NCBI GenBank assembly: GCA_015490805.1
Contig: WFXC01000002.1
Span: 34,437-98,436, forward strand
Length of the DNA stretch: 64,000 nucleotides
Direction of reading: 5' to 3'
Source: Candidatus Kapaibacterium sp.
GTDB taxonomy: Bacteria > Bacteroidota > Ignavibacteria > Kapaibacteriales > WFXC01
The notes under the pieces are model-generated. The model was given only the letters and a program-made list of their open reading frames with translations. It did no database searches and was not told where the DNA came from. This document shows, piece by piece, positions 1-8,904 of this stretch (within the stretch, counting starts at the first letter, position 1; the number at the start of each line of letters is the position of its first letter). The position numbers and the translations under genes are program-made.

Positions 1-77
1 ATGCCGGCTAAAGTCGGCGCTCCCAGTGTTGGCACTCCCCAGTCTGCTGGGAGCGCACACTTGAGCGTGCATCGTCC
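1..77 (-). repeat. Intergenic palindromic repeat (modules A+B, minus orientation)
   Basis: Reverse complement reads cgatgcacgctcaagtgtgcgctcccag...ctgggagcgccgactttagccggcat; the same two modules occur at 4869-5095 and 8815-8880. Confidence 0.75.
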
Positions 78-169
78 TTGTGCATTGATGGTATACTTCC
101 GGGGATTGTCAATGAACTGTGTCTCAGAATGCAGGGATGGAACAGATGGAAGTCTTTCGATAGATGCGT

Positions 170-886
170 CTACGAAGTTTTGCTCAACGCTTTCTTTTTG
201 AGCTCTGCAATGTGCCACGTAATGTTGATTTCCTTGGGGCACACCTCAACGCAATTAAAGATCGTATGGCAACGCCAGAGCCCGTCTTCCGTATCCACAA
301 TTGCCAGCCGTTCCGCAGCCGCACCATCGCGAGGATCAAACACGAATCGGTAGGCTTTCAGCAACGCTGCAGGACCCAGATAGTCAGGATCAGACCAGGA
401 TGAAGGACAGGAGGTAGAACAACAGGCACAAAGAATGCATTTGGTTGACTCCAGAATCCGATCCATTTCCTCCGGCGCAACCCGATATTCCCGCCCATCG
501 GCTGGTGGCGCTTCCTTGGGAATCAGGTAGGGTTTCACAATTTCGTACTTCTGGAAAAATTCGTCCATTTCCACCACTAGATCCTTGATGATCGGCAGAT
601 AGGGCAACGGTTCAATGACCACCGGTTTGTCAATGTTGAGATTCTTCAGCAACGTTGCACACGCCAGCGCATTCTGTCCATTAATCCGCATTCCATCGGA
701 TCCACACATACCGTGGGCACAGGAGCGGCGGAACGCTAAGGTCCCATCGATTTCCCACTTAATCCGATGCAAAATGTCCAGCACTCGGTCCGTTGGATGC
801 ACATTGTCCAGCGTGTAATCTTCATAATGCGGTTCCTGGTCCACATCGGGATTGTACCGGAGAATGCGAAACGTGACCTTCATCAC
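170..886 (-). CDS. sdhB: Succinate dehydrogenase/fumarate reductase iron-sulfur subunit
   Basis: CAHGMCGSDGMRINGQNALAC [2Fe-2S] motif, CILCACCSTSCP and CVEVCPKEIN cluster motifs. Confidence 0.95.
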   Translation of the reverse strand: MMKVTFRILRYNPDVDQEPHYEDYTLDNVHPTDRVLDILHRIKWEIDGTLAFRRSCAHGMCGSDGMRINGQNALACATLLKNLNIDKPVVIEPLPYLPIIKDLVVEMDEFFQKYEIVKPYLIPKEAPPADGREYRVAPEEMDRILESTKCILCACCSTSCPSSWSDPDYLGPAALLKAYRFVFDPRDGAAAERLAIVDTEDGLWRCHTIFNCVEVCPKEINITWHIAELKKKALSKTS

Positions 887-927
887 TCAATCCTTTCCTG
901 CTAAACCGTCCGATCGCTACGAAAGTA

Positions 928-935
928 CAAATATA
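928..935 (-). promoter_or_regulatory. TAnnTTTG-type -7 box candidate upstream of sdhB
   Basis: TATATTTG on minus strand, 41 nt upstream of the sdhB start; matches the Bacteroidota -7 consensus. Confidence 0.35.
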
Positions 936-1021
936 CGAAAACAAAGGGGGGCAAGAAAACGTTTAACAGGTTTTATTGGAGCGATCGTAAACCAACCAAC
1001 AAAACAAAGGAAAAAAGCGCG

Positions 1022-2950
1022 ATGCGTGCACTGGTCCTGCTACTCAGTTGCTTGCTCAGCATCCCTGTCTGGAGTCAAGAAAGCTTTATCCGATGGTCCT
1101 TCGGTGGCTATGGCGGGATCCACAATAATTTTCACCGGACGGACTTTCCCATTCCATCCCCGGTAGACACCAATCTCGTGCCTGCTCAAGGGCGATTTGA
1201 TCAGGGTACTAACCGCCTGGGATGGCACGCTGGCTTGCTCGGCGAATACGCTTTTACACCTCGCCTCCACGCAATGCTTCGGCTCGGTTACCACACTGCC
1301 GGTGGCACCATCGAAACGACGGGCAAGCGCTCGGAGCCCGGCGATTCCACCGTTCGCCTTCAACTGCAGAGTAGCCTGGGATATCTGGAGTTAGCGCCTG
1401 CCATCGCTTTCTACGATATTGCTGGCATCCCGGCTTTCTGGGGACTTGGCGGCATCGCTGTCAGCGTGCCGCTGCTGCAACGGTATACTCTGACAGAGCA
1501 GCGATCGCAGGGAGATGTTCAATATGCCTCTGACGCTGATCTTCCGGCAACCACTCGCATCGCCCTGCGTCTCGGCATTGGCTACACTTTTTCGCTCTCA
1601 CCCCAATGGTCCCTTGCCCCCAGCATCGAGTTTGCATTTCCCCTGAATCAGGTAGCAACAGCAACCGAATGGCAATCGTGGCGCATTCCACAACTGCGGT
1701 TTTCGCTCCAGCTTAAATTCAATCTGGCAGAAACGGCTCCACCGCCACCAGCACCGTTGACGTTACAAATGCAGGTTGGCTATTATGATGCCGTCGGCAA
1801 TTATGCGCCGCTGGAAAAGATTCGGGTCGAGGAAATCGCTTACGCCGAACTGTATCCCATCCTGCCTTACCTGTTTTTTGAGCCTAACAGCGCTGAGATT
1901 CCTCCGCAGTATTTGCAATTCCGCAAAGCAGGAATGCCGGCTGGACAAACCGGGGACACTCTTCAAGATGCAGTTCGCCAGAACTACGCTGTCCTCCAGC
2001 TCATTGGTCGACGAATGCAGGAATTTCCGAAAGCATCGTTGAAAATCGTTGGGACAACCGACGGCAAAGAACCCTTAGCCATCGCGCAACAGCGAGCGGA
2101 GGCAGTCAAAGTGTATCTGGTTTCCACCTTCGGCATTGCGCCCGAACGGATCTTGGTCGAAGCGCGCCGGCTGCCGGAAAAACCTTCGGCGATCAACGAT
2201 CCGGATGGACAGGTAGAAAATCGACGCGTAGAGTTCTATCCCTCCATCCCGGAAATCTTAGAACCGGTTTTCGTCGAAAAAGAGCGGCAGCGCATCGCAT
2301 TTCCCAACCTCATTGAATTCCGCCCGATCGTATCGGGACTGGACTCATCGGCGCTGATTACGTATACAATGAGCATTGAACAGGCAGGCAAAACCTTCCG
2401 GAACATCCGGCGTCGCGGACTCCCATCCATCATTCGCTCCATTCGATGGCGCATCGTCCCCGACGAGTTAGCAGCAGATAACCTTCCGGTAGAGTATCAA
2501 TACACTCTGCGCGATGCACACCATCGGGAAGCAGCCGTCCAGGATCTCATCCCGGTGGAGTTCCTTTCCAGACAGCGAAAAGTGGAAAATCGTTTACCAG
2601 ACCGTCGTATTCAGAAGTTCAGCCTGGTCCTGTTTGACTTTGACAAAGCAGACCTAACCCCCGCCAATCAGCGGATCTTAGACCGGTACGTGCTGCCAGC
2701 TATTCAGTTCAACTCTACGGTGAAAATCTACGGCTACACTGATCGTATCGGGGAAGCGGATTACAACAAACGCTTAGCGCAACAGCGGGCGGAAACCGTC
2801 AAGCAGTATCTGGCCTCCAGAGCGCGGGCAAAGCATTACGAAGCTATTGGTGTTGGGGAAGATCTGCTTCTGTACGATAACGACATTCCCATCGGTCGGC
2901 AGCTCAGCCGCACTGTCCAGATCATTGTAGAAACACCGATCAACAAATGA
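1022..2950 (+). CDS. Outer-membrane OmpA-family protein with two OmpA-like peptidoglycan-binding segments
   Basis: N-terminal signal peptide and beta-barrel-like region; PYLFFEPNSAEIP...RAEAVKVYL and VLFDFDKADLTPANQRIL...GYTDRIGEADYNKRLAQQRAETVKQYL. Confidence 0.85.
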   Translation: MRALVLLLSCLLSIPVWSQESFIRWSFGGYGGIHNNFHRTDFPIPSPVDTNLVPAQGRFDQGTNRLGWHAGLLGEYAFTPRLHAMLRLGYHTAGGTIETTGKRSEPGDSTVRLQLQSSLGYLELAPAIAFYDIAGIPAFWGLGGIAVSVPLLQRYTLTEQRSQGDVQYASDADLPATTRIALRLGIGYTFSLSPQWSLAPSIEFAFPLNQVATATEWQSWRIPQLRFSLQLKFNLAETAPPPPAPLTLQMQVGYYDAVGNYAPLEKIRVEEIAYAELYPILPYLFFEPNSAEIPPQYLQFRKAGMPAGQTGDTLQDAVRQNYAVLQLIGRRMQEFPKASLKIVGTTDGKEPLAIAQQRAEAVKVYLVSTFGIAPERILVEARRLPEKPSAINDPDGQVENRRVEFYPSIPEILEPVFVEKERQRIAFPNLIEFRPIVSGLDSSALITYTMSIEQAGKTFRNIRRRGLPSIIRSIRWRIVPDELAADNLPVEYQYTLRDAHHREAAVQDLIPVEFLSRQRKVENRLPDRRIQKFSLVLFDFDKADLTPANQRILDRYVLPAIQFNSTVKIYGYTDRIGEADYNKRLAQQRAETVKQYLASRARAKHYEAIGVGEDLLLYDNDIPIGRQLSRTVQIIVETPINK

Positions 2951-3699
2951 TACGGCTGAACGCACGATACAGACAACGCATCTGCAAAGAGCGATGCTTT
3001 CTGGACTGGCATTTGCTGCTCCTGCTTGTGTTTCTGGGGATTCCTCTGCTGGCTGAAGCGCAGGTGCCAAAACGTGCATCGGATTCTGTCGGACGCCCGC
3101 CGGGGCTTCCACAATTCACGCCGGAGCAGGACAGCGCCTATTACCGGGCAATCCGCCTGCACCTGCCGCCCGATCTCCGTTTCCAGCTCGATCTTCTGGC
3201 ACTCCGCCGCTACTGGCTCGAATATCAGGAGCAGCAACAACGTTCGCTCACAGCAACAATCCGCTCCCACTTGCAGTTACCGGACACAACGTGGCTGCCA
3301 ACGCCGCAGGAGCTGGTGCAGTACCAGTACAATCTGGCACAGGCTCGAATGATCCCTTCGGTGACAATGCAACAATTTCCGGGACTTACAGGATTGACCA
3401 TCCCACTGCAAACTATTGCCCAATTCCTTGGTATTGCTGCCGATACCGAACCGGAAATTTCCTTCCGCCTCCGTTCTTATGCCAACGTGGAAGTAGCGGT
3501 TTATTCTCCACAGGCAAAAAAAATTGCGACGATTGTTCGCGGGATGAAAGCACCCGGACGTTACACCATTCGGTGGAATGGGCGAACGGACCAGGGTTAT
3601 CCCGTCCCGTCGGGCGAATATGTTCTGGAAGTGCGCGTCTCCGGAGCGCAGGATCAATTTGTCCGGCGAAAACTTATTCAGTGGAAAGCCAGAAAATGA
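2947..3699 (+). CDS. Secreted protein with FlgD-like Ig C-terminal domain
   Basis: VEVAVYSPQAKKIATIVRGMKAPGRYTIRWNGRTDQGYPVPSGEYVLEVRV; overlaps the end of the upstream OmpA gene by 4 nt. Confidence 0.7.
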   Translation: MIRLNARYRQRICKERCFLDWHLLLLLVFLGIPLLAEAQVPKRASDSVGRPPGLPQFTPEQDSAYYRAIRLHLPPDLRFQLDLLALRRYWLEYQEQQQRSLTATIRSHLQLPDTTWLPTPQELVQYQYNLAQARMIPSVTMQQFPGLTGLTIPLQTIAQFLGIAADTEPEISFRLRSYANVEVAVYSPQAKKIATIVRGMKAPGRYTIRWNGRTDQGYPVPSGEYVLEVRVSGAQDQFVRRKLIQWKARK

Positions 3700-3709
3700 G
3701 GAATGACTG

Positions 3710-4360
3710 GTGATGGAACTCCAATTTTCAATGAGTCGAATGCGGCTGCTGCTGGCAATGCTCAGTTTCTACAGCGGAATGATCCTGACGGTCGGCAGTG
3801 CAACCTTTTTCGGCGTTGGTACTGCTGGTGTCATTTTCCAGGCGCTTCCAGCGAAAGACTGGGCAGGCGAGCTCAACGCTCTCATCTTGCAGCGCCTGAC
3901 CATTATCCAGTTCTTCGGTGAAGGACTCATCCTGCTGGGCATCCTGATTTTCGCCGGCTCTACTGGCAAACTGCTCCGCCGCATTCCGGTCTGGATTGCT
4001 CTGCTGATGATCCTGCTCACCATTGGCTACGGGGTAATCCTCTGGGGCTTTATGAATGAACTCCGCATCGCTATTACCAGCTTCGACCATCCAACTGCGC
4101 AGGATCAGCAATTGATCCAGCAATTCCAGCACTACCATTCCCTCTATACCACCCTGGCAGGAATCAACTGGGCATTAGGCGTGCTCCTCTTTCTCTGGCA
4201 AACGATCCAGTTTGCAATGAAACCCGTTGCCCAATCTACACCGACGCTTGCAGAACCGTTAATAACGGTAGAATCTTCCGCAACGGAATCGGATTCTTCA
4301 GAAACGCAAACAACACAGGGGCAGCAAACAGATGGCGGACAGGAAACAAACGGTGCGTAG
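3710..4360 (+). CDS. Multi-TM membrane protein, function unknown
   Basis: Several hydrophobic segments; long ORF co-directional with neighbours. Confidence 0.65.
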   Translation: MMELQFSMSRMRLLLAMLSFYSGMILTVGSATFFGVGTAGVIFQALPAKDWAGELNALILQRLTIIQFFGEGLILLGILIFAGSTGKLLRRIPVWIALLMILLTIGYGVILWGFMNELRIAITSFDHPTAQDQQLIQQFQHYHSLYTTLAGINWALGVLLFLWQTIQFAMKPVAQSTPTLAEPLITVESSATESDSSETQTTQGQQTDGGQETNGA

Positions 4361-4853
4361 CATTTCAGCATTGTGCGGTACTACAACGGCGGTAACCCTT
4401 GATCAGACAGAAGCAAAAACCGAACAACATCGCTACCAGATCATTCCAGACCCCGAACACTTCGCTGTCCTTAAAGTGCAGAAAAATGGGGAAATCATTC
4501 CGAGCTACGTTCGGGTTACCCCGGAATTTGTGGAGGTTGCGCTCCACGGCTATACCTACCGCTTTCAGGTGTTGACAGAACAGGAATATCAATTTTACCA
4601 GATCGTCCAATCTGCGCAGCAGCAGCAACAGCAACAGATCATCATCCGAGCGCCGATGCCCGGCTTGATTAAAGCCGTGACGGTTGAGCCCGGCATCCAC
4701 GTTGAACACGGGCAGCGCCTCTGTATCCTGGAAGCAATGAAAATGGAAAACGAAATTATCGCCCCCCACAGCGGCATTGTCAAGAAAGTCCACATCAAGG
4801 CTGGTCAGCCCGTGGAGAAAAACACTATTCTCTGCGTTCTGGAACCTGCATAA
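4332..4853 (+). CDS. Biotin/lipoyl-attachment domain protein (biotin carboxyl carrier protein-like)
   Basis: EAMKMENEI biotinylation motif, APMPGLIKAVTVEPG; Q-rich linker. Confidence 0.9.
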   Translation: MADRKQTVRSISALCGTTTAVTLDQTEAKTEQHRYQIIPDPEHFAVLKVQKNGEIIPSYVRVTPEFVEVALHGYTYRFQVLTEQEYQFYQIVQSAQQQQQQQIIIRAPMPGLIKAVTVEPGIHVEHGQRLCILEAMKMENEIIAPHSGIVKKVHIKAGQPVEKNTILCVLEPA

Positions 4854-4868
4854 CGGAGAAAACGCCGG

Positions 4869-5095
4869 GTGCGCTGACTTTCACTGGCAACAACTGGGAT
4901 CGCCAGCTTCAGCCGGCACAAAATGCACGCTCAAGGGTGCCTGCTCAGTAAACTGGTAGCGCCGGCTTCAGTCAGCAACAACTGGGAGCACCGGCTTTCG
5001 CCGGCATGTTACTGGGAGCGCCGACTTTAGTCGGCAAAGGAAATGCACCCTAAAGGGTGCGTTCCCAGTGAATGCGCGCTGAAACGTGCGCTTCC
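4869..5095 (+). repeat. Cluster of palindromic modules A (GCCGACTTTAGTCGGC-type) and B (GCACCCTAAAGGGTGC-type)
   Basis: Perfect 16-nt palindromes at 5020-5035 and 5045-5060 plus degenerate copies, separated by ctgggagc/cccagt spacers. Confidence 0.85.
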
Positions 5096-5284
5096 AGCCA
5101 GGGGCGGAGCGACGCTTCGTCCAAAGAGCAATCCAGCAAGTTACCCCTACAAATGGGATTCCAGACAATCACAGAACGTCATCCCTACCGATGAAATTTC
5201 CACCGTTAAACGCTGGCTGCTGGCAAACGGTCTCATAGCTCGATTTTTGGTAGCTTGTGTCACAAAAACGGAAGGAACCACACG

Positions 5285-6163
5285 ATGAAACGCCTCGTAA
5301 GCATCCTGATGCTGATGACCGCTATTGGCGTGCATCCGCTGTTTGCCCAACCGCAAACGCTGCGCCAGGCAATCTACGATTTTGCACAAAGGGAAATTTT
5401 TCCTAAACTCCTGGAATGGAAAGCGGAATTCGATCAGCAACTGGAACCGGCAGATCTGGAGCGGCTCAATCAATTGCGAGAACAGGCTTCTCAGCTTCGT
5501 CAAACATTCCGTCATCAGCGCCGCACTCTGCTGTACGAGCTCCGGTCACTGCGCCAACAGCAGGCATCACTGGAGCAACTGGCGCAAAAGCGAGCGGAGC
5601 TTCGCCGATTATTCCAGCAACGCCGGGACCAGATGCGGCCCCTCGTCCAGGAAGTCCGGGATCTTGCCAGAAAATACCGGGCATCGCTCAAAGCTATTTT
5701 CCAGAAAGCGAAGCCTTTCGTGACCCAATGGCGCAAGGACCTTGCCGCACTCCGCCAGCAATGGCGCACTCACCACACGGAACAGAGCCAATACTGGTTA
5801 CGGAAGCACCTGCGTGCTCCCACCCATTTTCGCCCCGTTATCCGCTTCCTTCTCTGGAATGGTGTGGTACCTGCAGAAGAACCCTCGCAACCCGAAGGCA
5901 GGAACATACCATCAAAACGCCCGGTGAAGCAGCACCTGCTTACCCAATCATCCCTTGCTCTTCCTACTACCGCCGTTCCGCTATCCTCCCGAATTCACCG
6001 GGCAGTGATGGTGGATCTTCAGGGTAGAGCAGTGTATCAGGCAATCGATCCTTCGCTGCCGCTGCATTTACCATCTCACTCGCTGCCCGCAGGTCCATAT
6101 TTCCTGCAGTTGCACCTTGACGATGGAACAGTTCAACAGCTACCGGTACAGGTGATGCACTAA
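5285..6163 (+). CDS. Secreted coiled-coil protein with T9SS-like C-terminal segment, function unknown
   Basis: Signal peptide MKRLVSILMLMTAIGVHPLFAQ, long QR-rich helical region; C-terminus RAVMVDLQGRAVYQ...LPAGPYFLQLHLDDG. Confidence 0.7.
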   Translation: MKRLVSILMLMTAIGVHPLFAQPQTLRQAIYDFAQREIFPKLLEWKAEFDQQLEPADLERLNQLREQASQLRQTFRHQRRTLLYELRSLRQQQASLEQLAQKRAELRRLFQQRRDQMRPLVQEVRDLARKYRASLKAIFQKAKPFVTQWRKDLAALRQQWRTHHTEQSQYWLRKHLRAPTHFRPVIRFLLWNGVVPAEEPSQPEGRNIPSKRPVKQHLLTQSSLALPTTAVPLSSRIHRAVMVDLQGRAVYQAIDPSLPLHLPSHSLPAGPYFLQLHLDDGTVQQLPVQVMH

Positions 6164-6181
6164 GCAGTGTACCCCCTGATG

Positions 6182-6222
6182 GCGATTCCTCCCTGGTAGG
6201 GCGGGAGGAATCGCTCTTTTTC
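6182..6222 (+). terminator. Rho-independent terminator
   Basis: 12-bp perfect stem gcgattcctccc/gggaggaatcgc followed by tcttttt. Confidence 0.9.
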
Positions 6223-6313
6223 TGACGTGCTTGCCCTTTCGCAAAAAGAAACCTCCCGGTTATCCGTTAACATCCCTTGCCCAAGGGAGAAAAACAACAA
6301 TAGTGAAGCGGGA

Positions 6314-7717
6314 ATGATTGAATTACCGATCGTAACGCAACCATCGGAAGCGACAACGTACGCAGCAGAACCGCAGGGGGAAGAGACGGCGGCTCAGGAG
6401 CGTCGGCTCTACATTGAAACCTACGGCTGCCAGATGAATGTCAACGATTCGGAGATCGTCAAAGGCATTATGCGCCGATATGGCTTCCGCCCGACGGATA
6501 AAATCGATCAAGCCGATGTCATTTTCCTCAACACCTGCTCGGTTCGGGAAAACGCCGAGCGGAAAATTTTCGAGCGCCTCCGCCATCTTCGCCACTTCAA
6601 ACGCAAAAAAGAGGAACTGGTCATCGGCATCCTGGGGTGTATGGCAGAACGGCTTCGCAAAGACCTGGTGCAGAAAGAACCCATCGTGGACTTAGTCGTC
6701 GGACCGGACGAGTACCGGAAACTGCCGACGCTGGTGCAAGCAGCTCAGCAGGGGGAAAAAGGCATTGCGGTGAAATTGAGCCGGGTAGAAACCTACGATG
6801 ACATTGAACCGCTGCGCACCGAAGGCATCAGTGCGTGGATCTCTATTATGCGCGGCTGCGATAAATTCTGCACCTTCTGTGTTGTTCCTTTCACGCGCGG
6901 GCGAGAACGTTCCCGTCCTCTCCGCTCCATCGTAGCAGAAGTGCAACGCTTGTGGGATCAGGGATTCAAAGAGGTCACCCTGCTGGGACAGAACGTCAAC
7001 AGCTACCGATGTCCCGATACCCAGCAGGACTTCGCAGATCTGCTGGCTGCGGTCGCTCGCGCCGTACCGGCGATGCGTATTCGGTACACCACTTCGCACC
7101 CTAAGGATATGAGCGACAAGCTCATTGAAACGATGGCAGCATACGACAACATCTGCAAATACATTCACCTGCCAGTACAGTCTGGTTCAGACCGAATCTT
7201 AGCGCTGATGAATCGAACGTACACAGCGGAACAATACCTGGAACGAATTGAAAAGATCCGTTCCATCATTCCTCACTGTACCCTGTCGACCGACATCATT
7301 GCTGGATTTCCCACCGAAACCGAAGAAGATCACCAGGCAACGCTGGAGCTAATGAAACAAGTGCGATACGATGGTGCTTATATGTTCAAGTATTCTCCTC
7401 GCGAGCGGACGAAGGCGTGGAAGATGGGCGACGACGTTCCGGAGGAAGTAAAGCTCCGGCGACTCCAGGAAATCATCGAGTTGCAGAACGCAATTTCCTA
7501 CGAAAAAAATCAGGAACTCATCGGCAGCGTTGAAGAAATTCTGGTGGAAGGTCCCAGCAAACGCAATCCCGAGGAATGGCAGGGCAGAACGGACGGGAAT
7601 AAAGTGACGATTTTCCCGTACGACCAGAACCTCCAACCGGGAGACCGGATCTATGTCCGGATTGTGCGGGCAACCAGTGCCACCCTGTTCGGCGAACGGG
7701 TTGAGCAGTCCCGTTGA
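6314..7717 (+). CDS. miaB: tRNA-2-methylthio-N6-dimethylallyladenosine synthase
   Basis: YIETYGCQMNVNDSE, radical SAM MRGCDKFCTFCVVPFTRGRERSRP, C-terminal TRAM-like region; the ORF is open from 6227. Confidence 0.95.
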   Translation: MIELPIVTQPSEATTYAAEPQGEETAAQERRLYIETYGCQMNVNDSEIVKGIMRRYGFRPTDKIDQADVIFLNTCSVRENAERKIFERLRHLRHFKRKKEELVIGILGCMAERLRKDLVQKEPIVDLVVGPDEYRKLPTLVQAAQQGEKGIAVKLSRVETYDDIEPLRTEGISAWISIMRGCDKFCTFCVVPFTRGRERSRPLRSIVAEVQRLWDQGFKEVTLLGQNVNSYRCPDTQQDFADLLAAVARAVPAMRIRYTTSHPKDMSDKLIETMAAYDNICKYIHLPVQSGSDRILALMNRTYTAEQYLERIEKIRSIIPHCTLSTDIIAGFPTETEEDHQATLELMKQVRYDGAYMFKYSPRERTKAWKMGDDVPEEVKLRRLQEIIELQNAISYEKNQELIGSVEEILVEGPSKRNPEEWQGRTDGNKVTIFPYDQNLQPGDRIYVRIVRATSATLFGERVEQSR

Positions 7718-7809
7718 AGTGGTGGACAGGTTGTCCAACACAAGAAGGAAACCGTTTTCGTCTCTGGGCTTCGCAAAACGTTCAGATAGAGCAAAAGGGA
7801 AAGGGTGTA

Positions 7810-8190
7810 ATGGTTACCGTGATGATGATTTTGTTGATCCTGCTGGCGATCATTCTGATCATCGCCGTTCTACTCCAGCCCGGTAAGGGAATGGGGCTGG
7901 TCAGTGAAGCTTTTGGGGGACTGGCAGGTCAATTCGGCAGCGTCTTTGGGGTGCGGCGAACGGCAACCTTCCTACAAAAAGTAACGATCGCAACAGGTGC
8001 AGCCATTCTGGTCCTTTCACTGCTCACCAACCTCCTCTTTGTCAGCAGTGTCAAAGAAGAAGAGCAGCGGCGACCGGCAACGGTGGGCGTGGAATTGCCA
8101 CCACCGCCGAGTCCGGCACCAGCAACGCCGCCGGTGCAACCGCAGCAACCGGCAGGAACGCCCCAGCAGTCGGCACCAAAACAGCAGTAA
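7810..8190 (+). CDS. secG: Preprotein translocase subunit SecG
   Basis: MMILLILLAIILIIAVLLQPGKGMGLVSEAFGG; two TM segments, Pro/Gln tail. Confidence 0.9.
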   Translation: MVTVMMILLILLAIILIIAVLLQPGKGMGLVSEAFGGLAGQFGSVFGVRRTATFLQKVTIATGAAILVLSLLTNLLFVSSVKEEEQRRPATVGVELPPPPSPAPATPPVQPQQPAGTPQQSAPKQQ

Positions 8191-8239
8191 TCCTTAGCGT
8201 CGACGCCAACCAGCGAACGCAACTGCTGATCACTTTCTT

Positions 8240-8779
8240 ATGCAGCGAAAAAAAGAAACGTTTCGACAGGCAGGGTATACTATTCTCACTCTCGTCGCTG
8301 TCTTAGCCAGTTTCTTCCTTGCCCGCTGGCTGCTGCAACTGTTCACCACGCCTGTGCGTGCAGATATTCAAGTTCATCCCGACGTTCTGGTCCTCTCCGA
8401 TACTACCGCCGCCCGGCTGAGCGTGCAACTGTACAATCAACTGGGACTGCCACTGGATCAGCATCCCCAGCTTATGCTGGAAATCGCGGAGGGATTCGAC
8501 TCCATTGTGATCGATACGGTTTATCCAGGTGGAGCGATTCTCCGAGCTGGTACTCAACCGGGAGTCGCAACGCTCCGCATCTGGATCGAAGGGTTCGCCT
8601 TTCCTTACGAAGTCACCATCCGTGTTCTCCCATTCCCCACAGGCATTGGATACAACCCGATATTCCAGTTTCCTTTCCACCGTACTCCTCCCACCGACAC
8701 GATGCGGATAATAACAGAGCAGTGTATTGCCAGATCCCAGAATAGGGTGTTCCTACCAGCAGCAAGACAGAAGGGGTAA
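8240..8779 (+). CDS. Membrane-anchored protein with Ig-like domain, function unknown
   Basis: N-terminal TM segment followed by beta-rich region. Confidence 0.55.
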   Translation: MQRKKETFRQAGYTILTLVAVLASFFLARWLLQLFTTPVRADIQVHPDVLVLSDTTAARLSVQLYNQLGLPLDQHPQLMLEIAEGFDSIVIDTVYPGGAILRAGTQPGVATLRIWIEGFAFPYEVTIRVLPFPTGIGYNPIFQFPFHRTPPTDTMRIITEQCIARSQNRVFLPAARQKG

Positions 8780-8814
8780 CCCGCAAACGACCAATGACAG
8801 GTCTACCGGCAGCA

Positions 8815-8880
8815 CCCGATGGGAGTGCCGACTTTCGTCGGCAAGAGAATGCACGCTGAAGGGCGCGCTCCCAGCAAGCG
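8815..8880 (+). repeat. Intergenic palindromic repeat (modules A+B)
   Basis: gccgactttcgtcggc (8827-8842) followed by aatgcacgctgaagggcgcgctcccag. Confidence 0.8.
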
Positions 8881-8904
8881 GATTTTACTGCAACCCGCAG
8901 CGAA

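Noticed and set aside
4869-5095. Repeat cluster considered as a CRISPR array
   Set aside because: Units are degenerate, palindromic, irregularly spaced and without unique constant-length spacers; no cas genes.
5416-6027. 203-aa ORF overlapping the secreted coiled-coil gene in another frame
   Set aside because: Low-complexity A/P/S/G composition typical of frame shadows; no independent support.
7719-7741. Hairpin gtggtggaca-ggt-tgtccaacac between miaB and secG
   Set aside because: One mismatch, no T-run, very short loop; could be a weak attenuator but unsupported.
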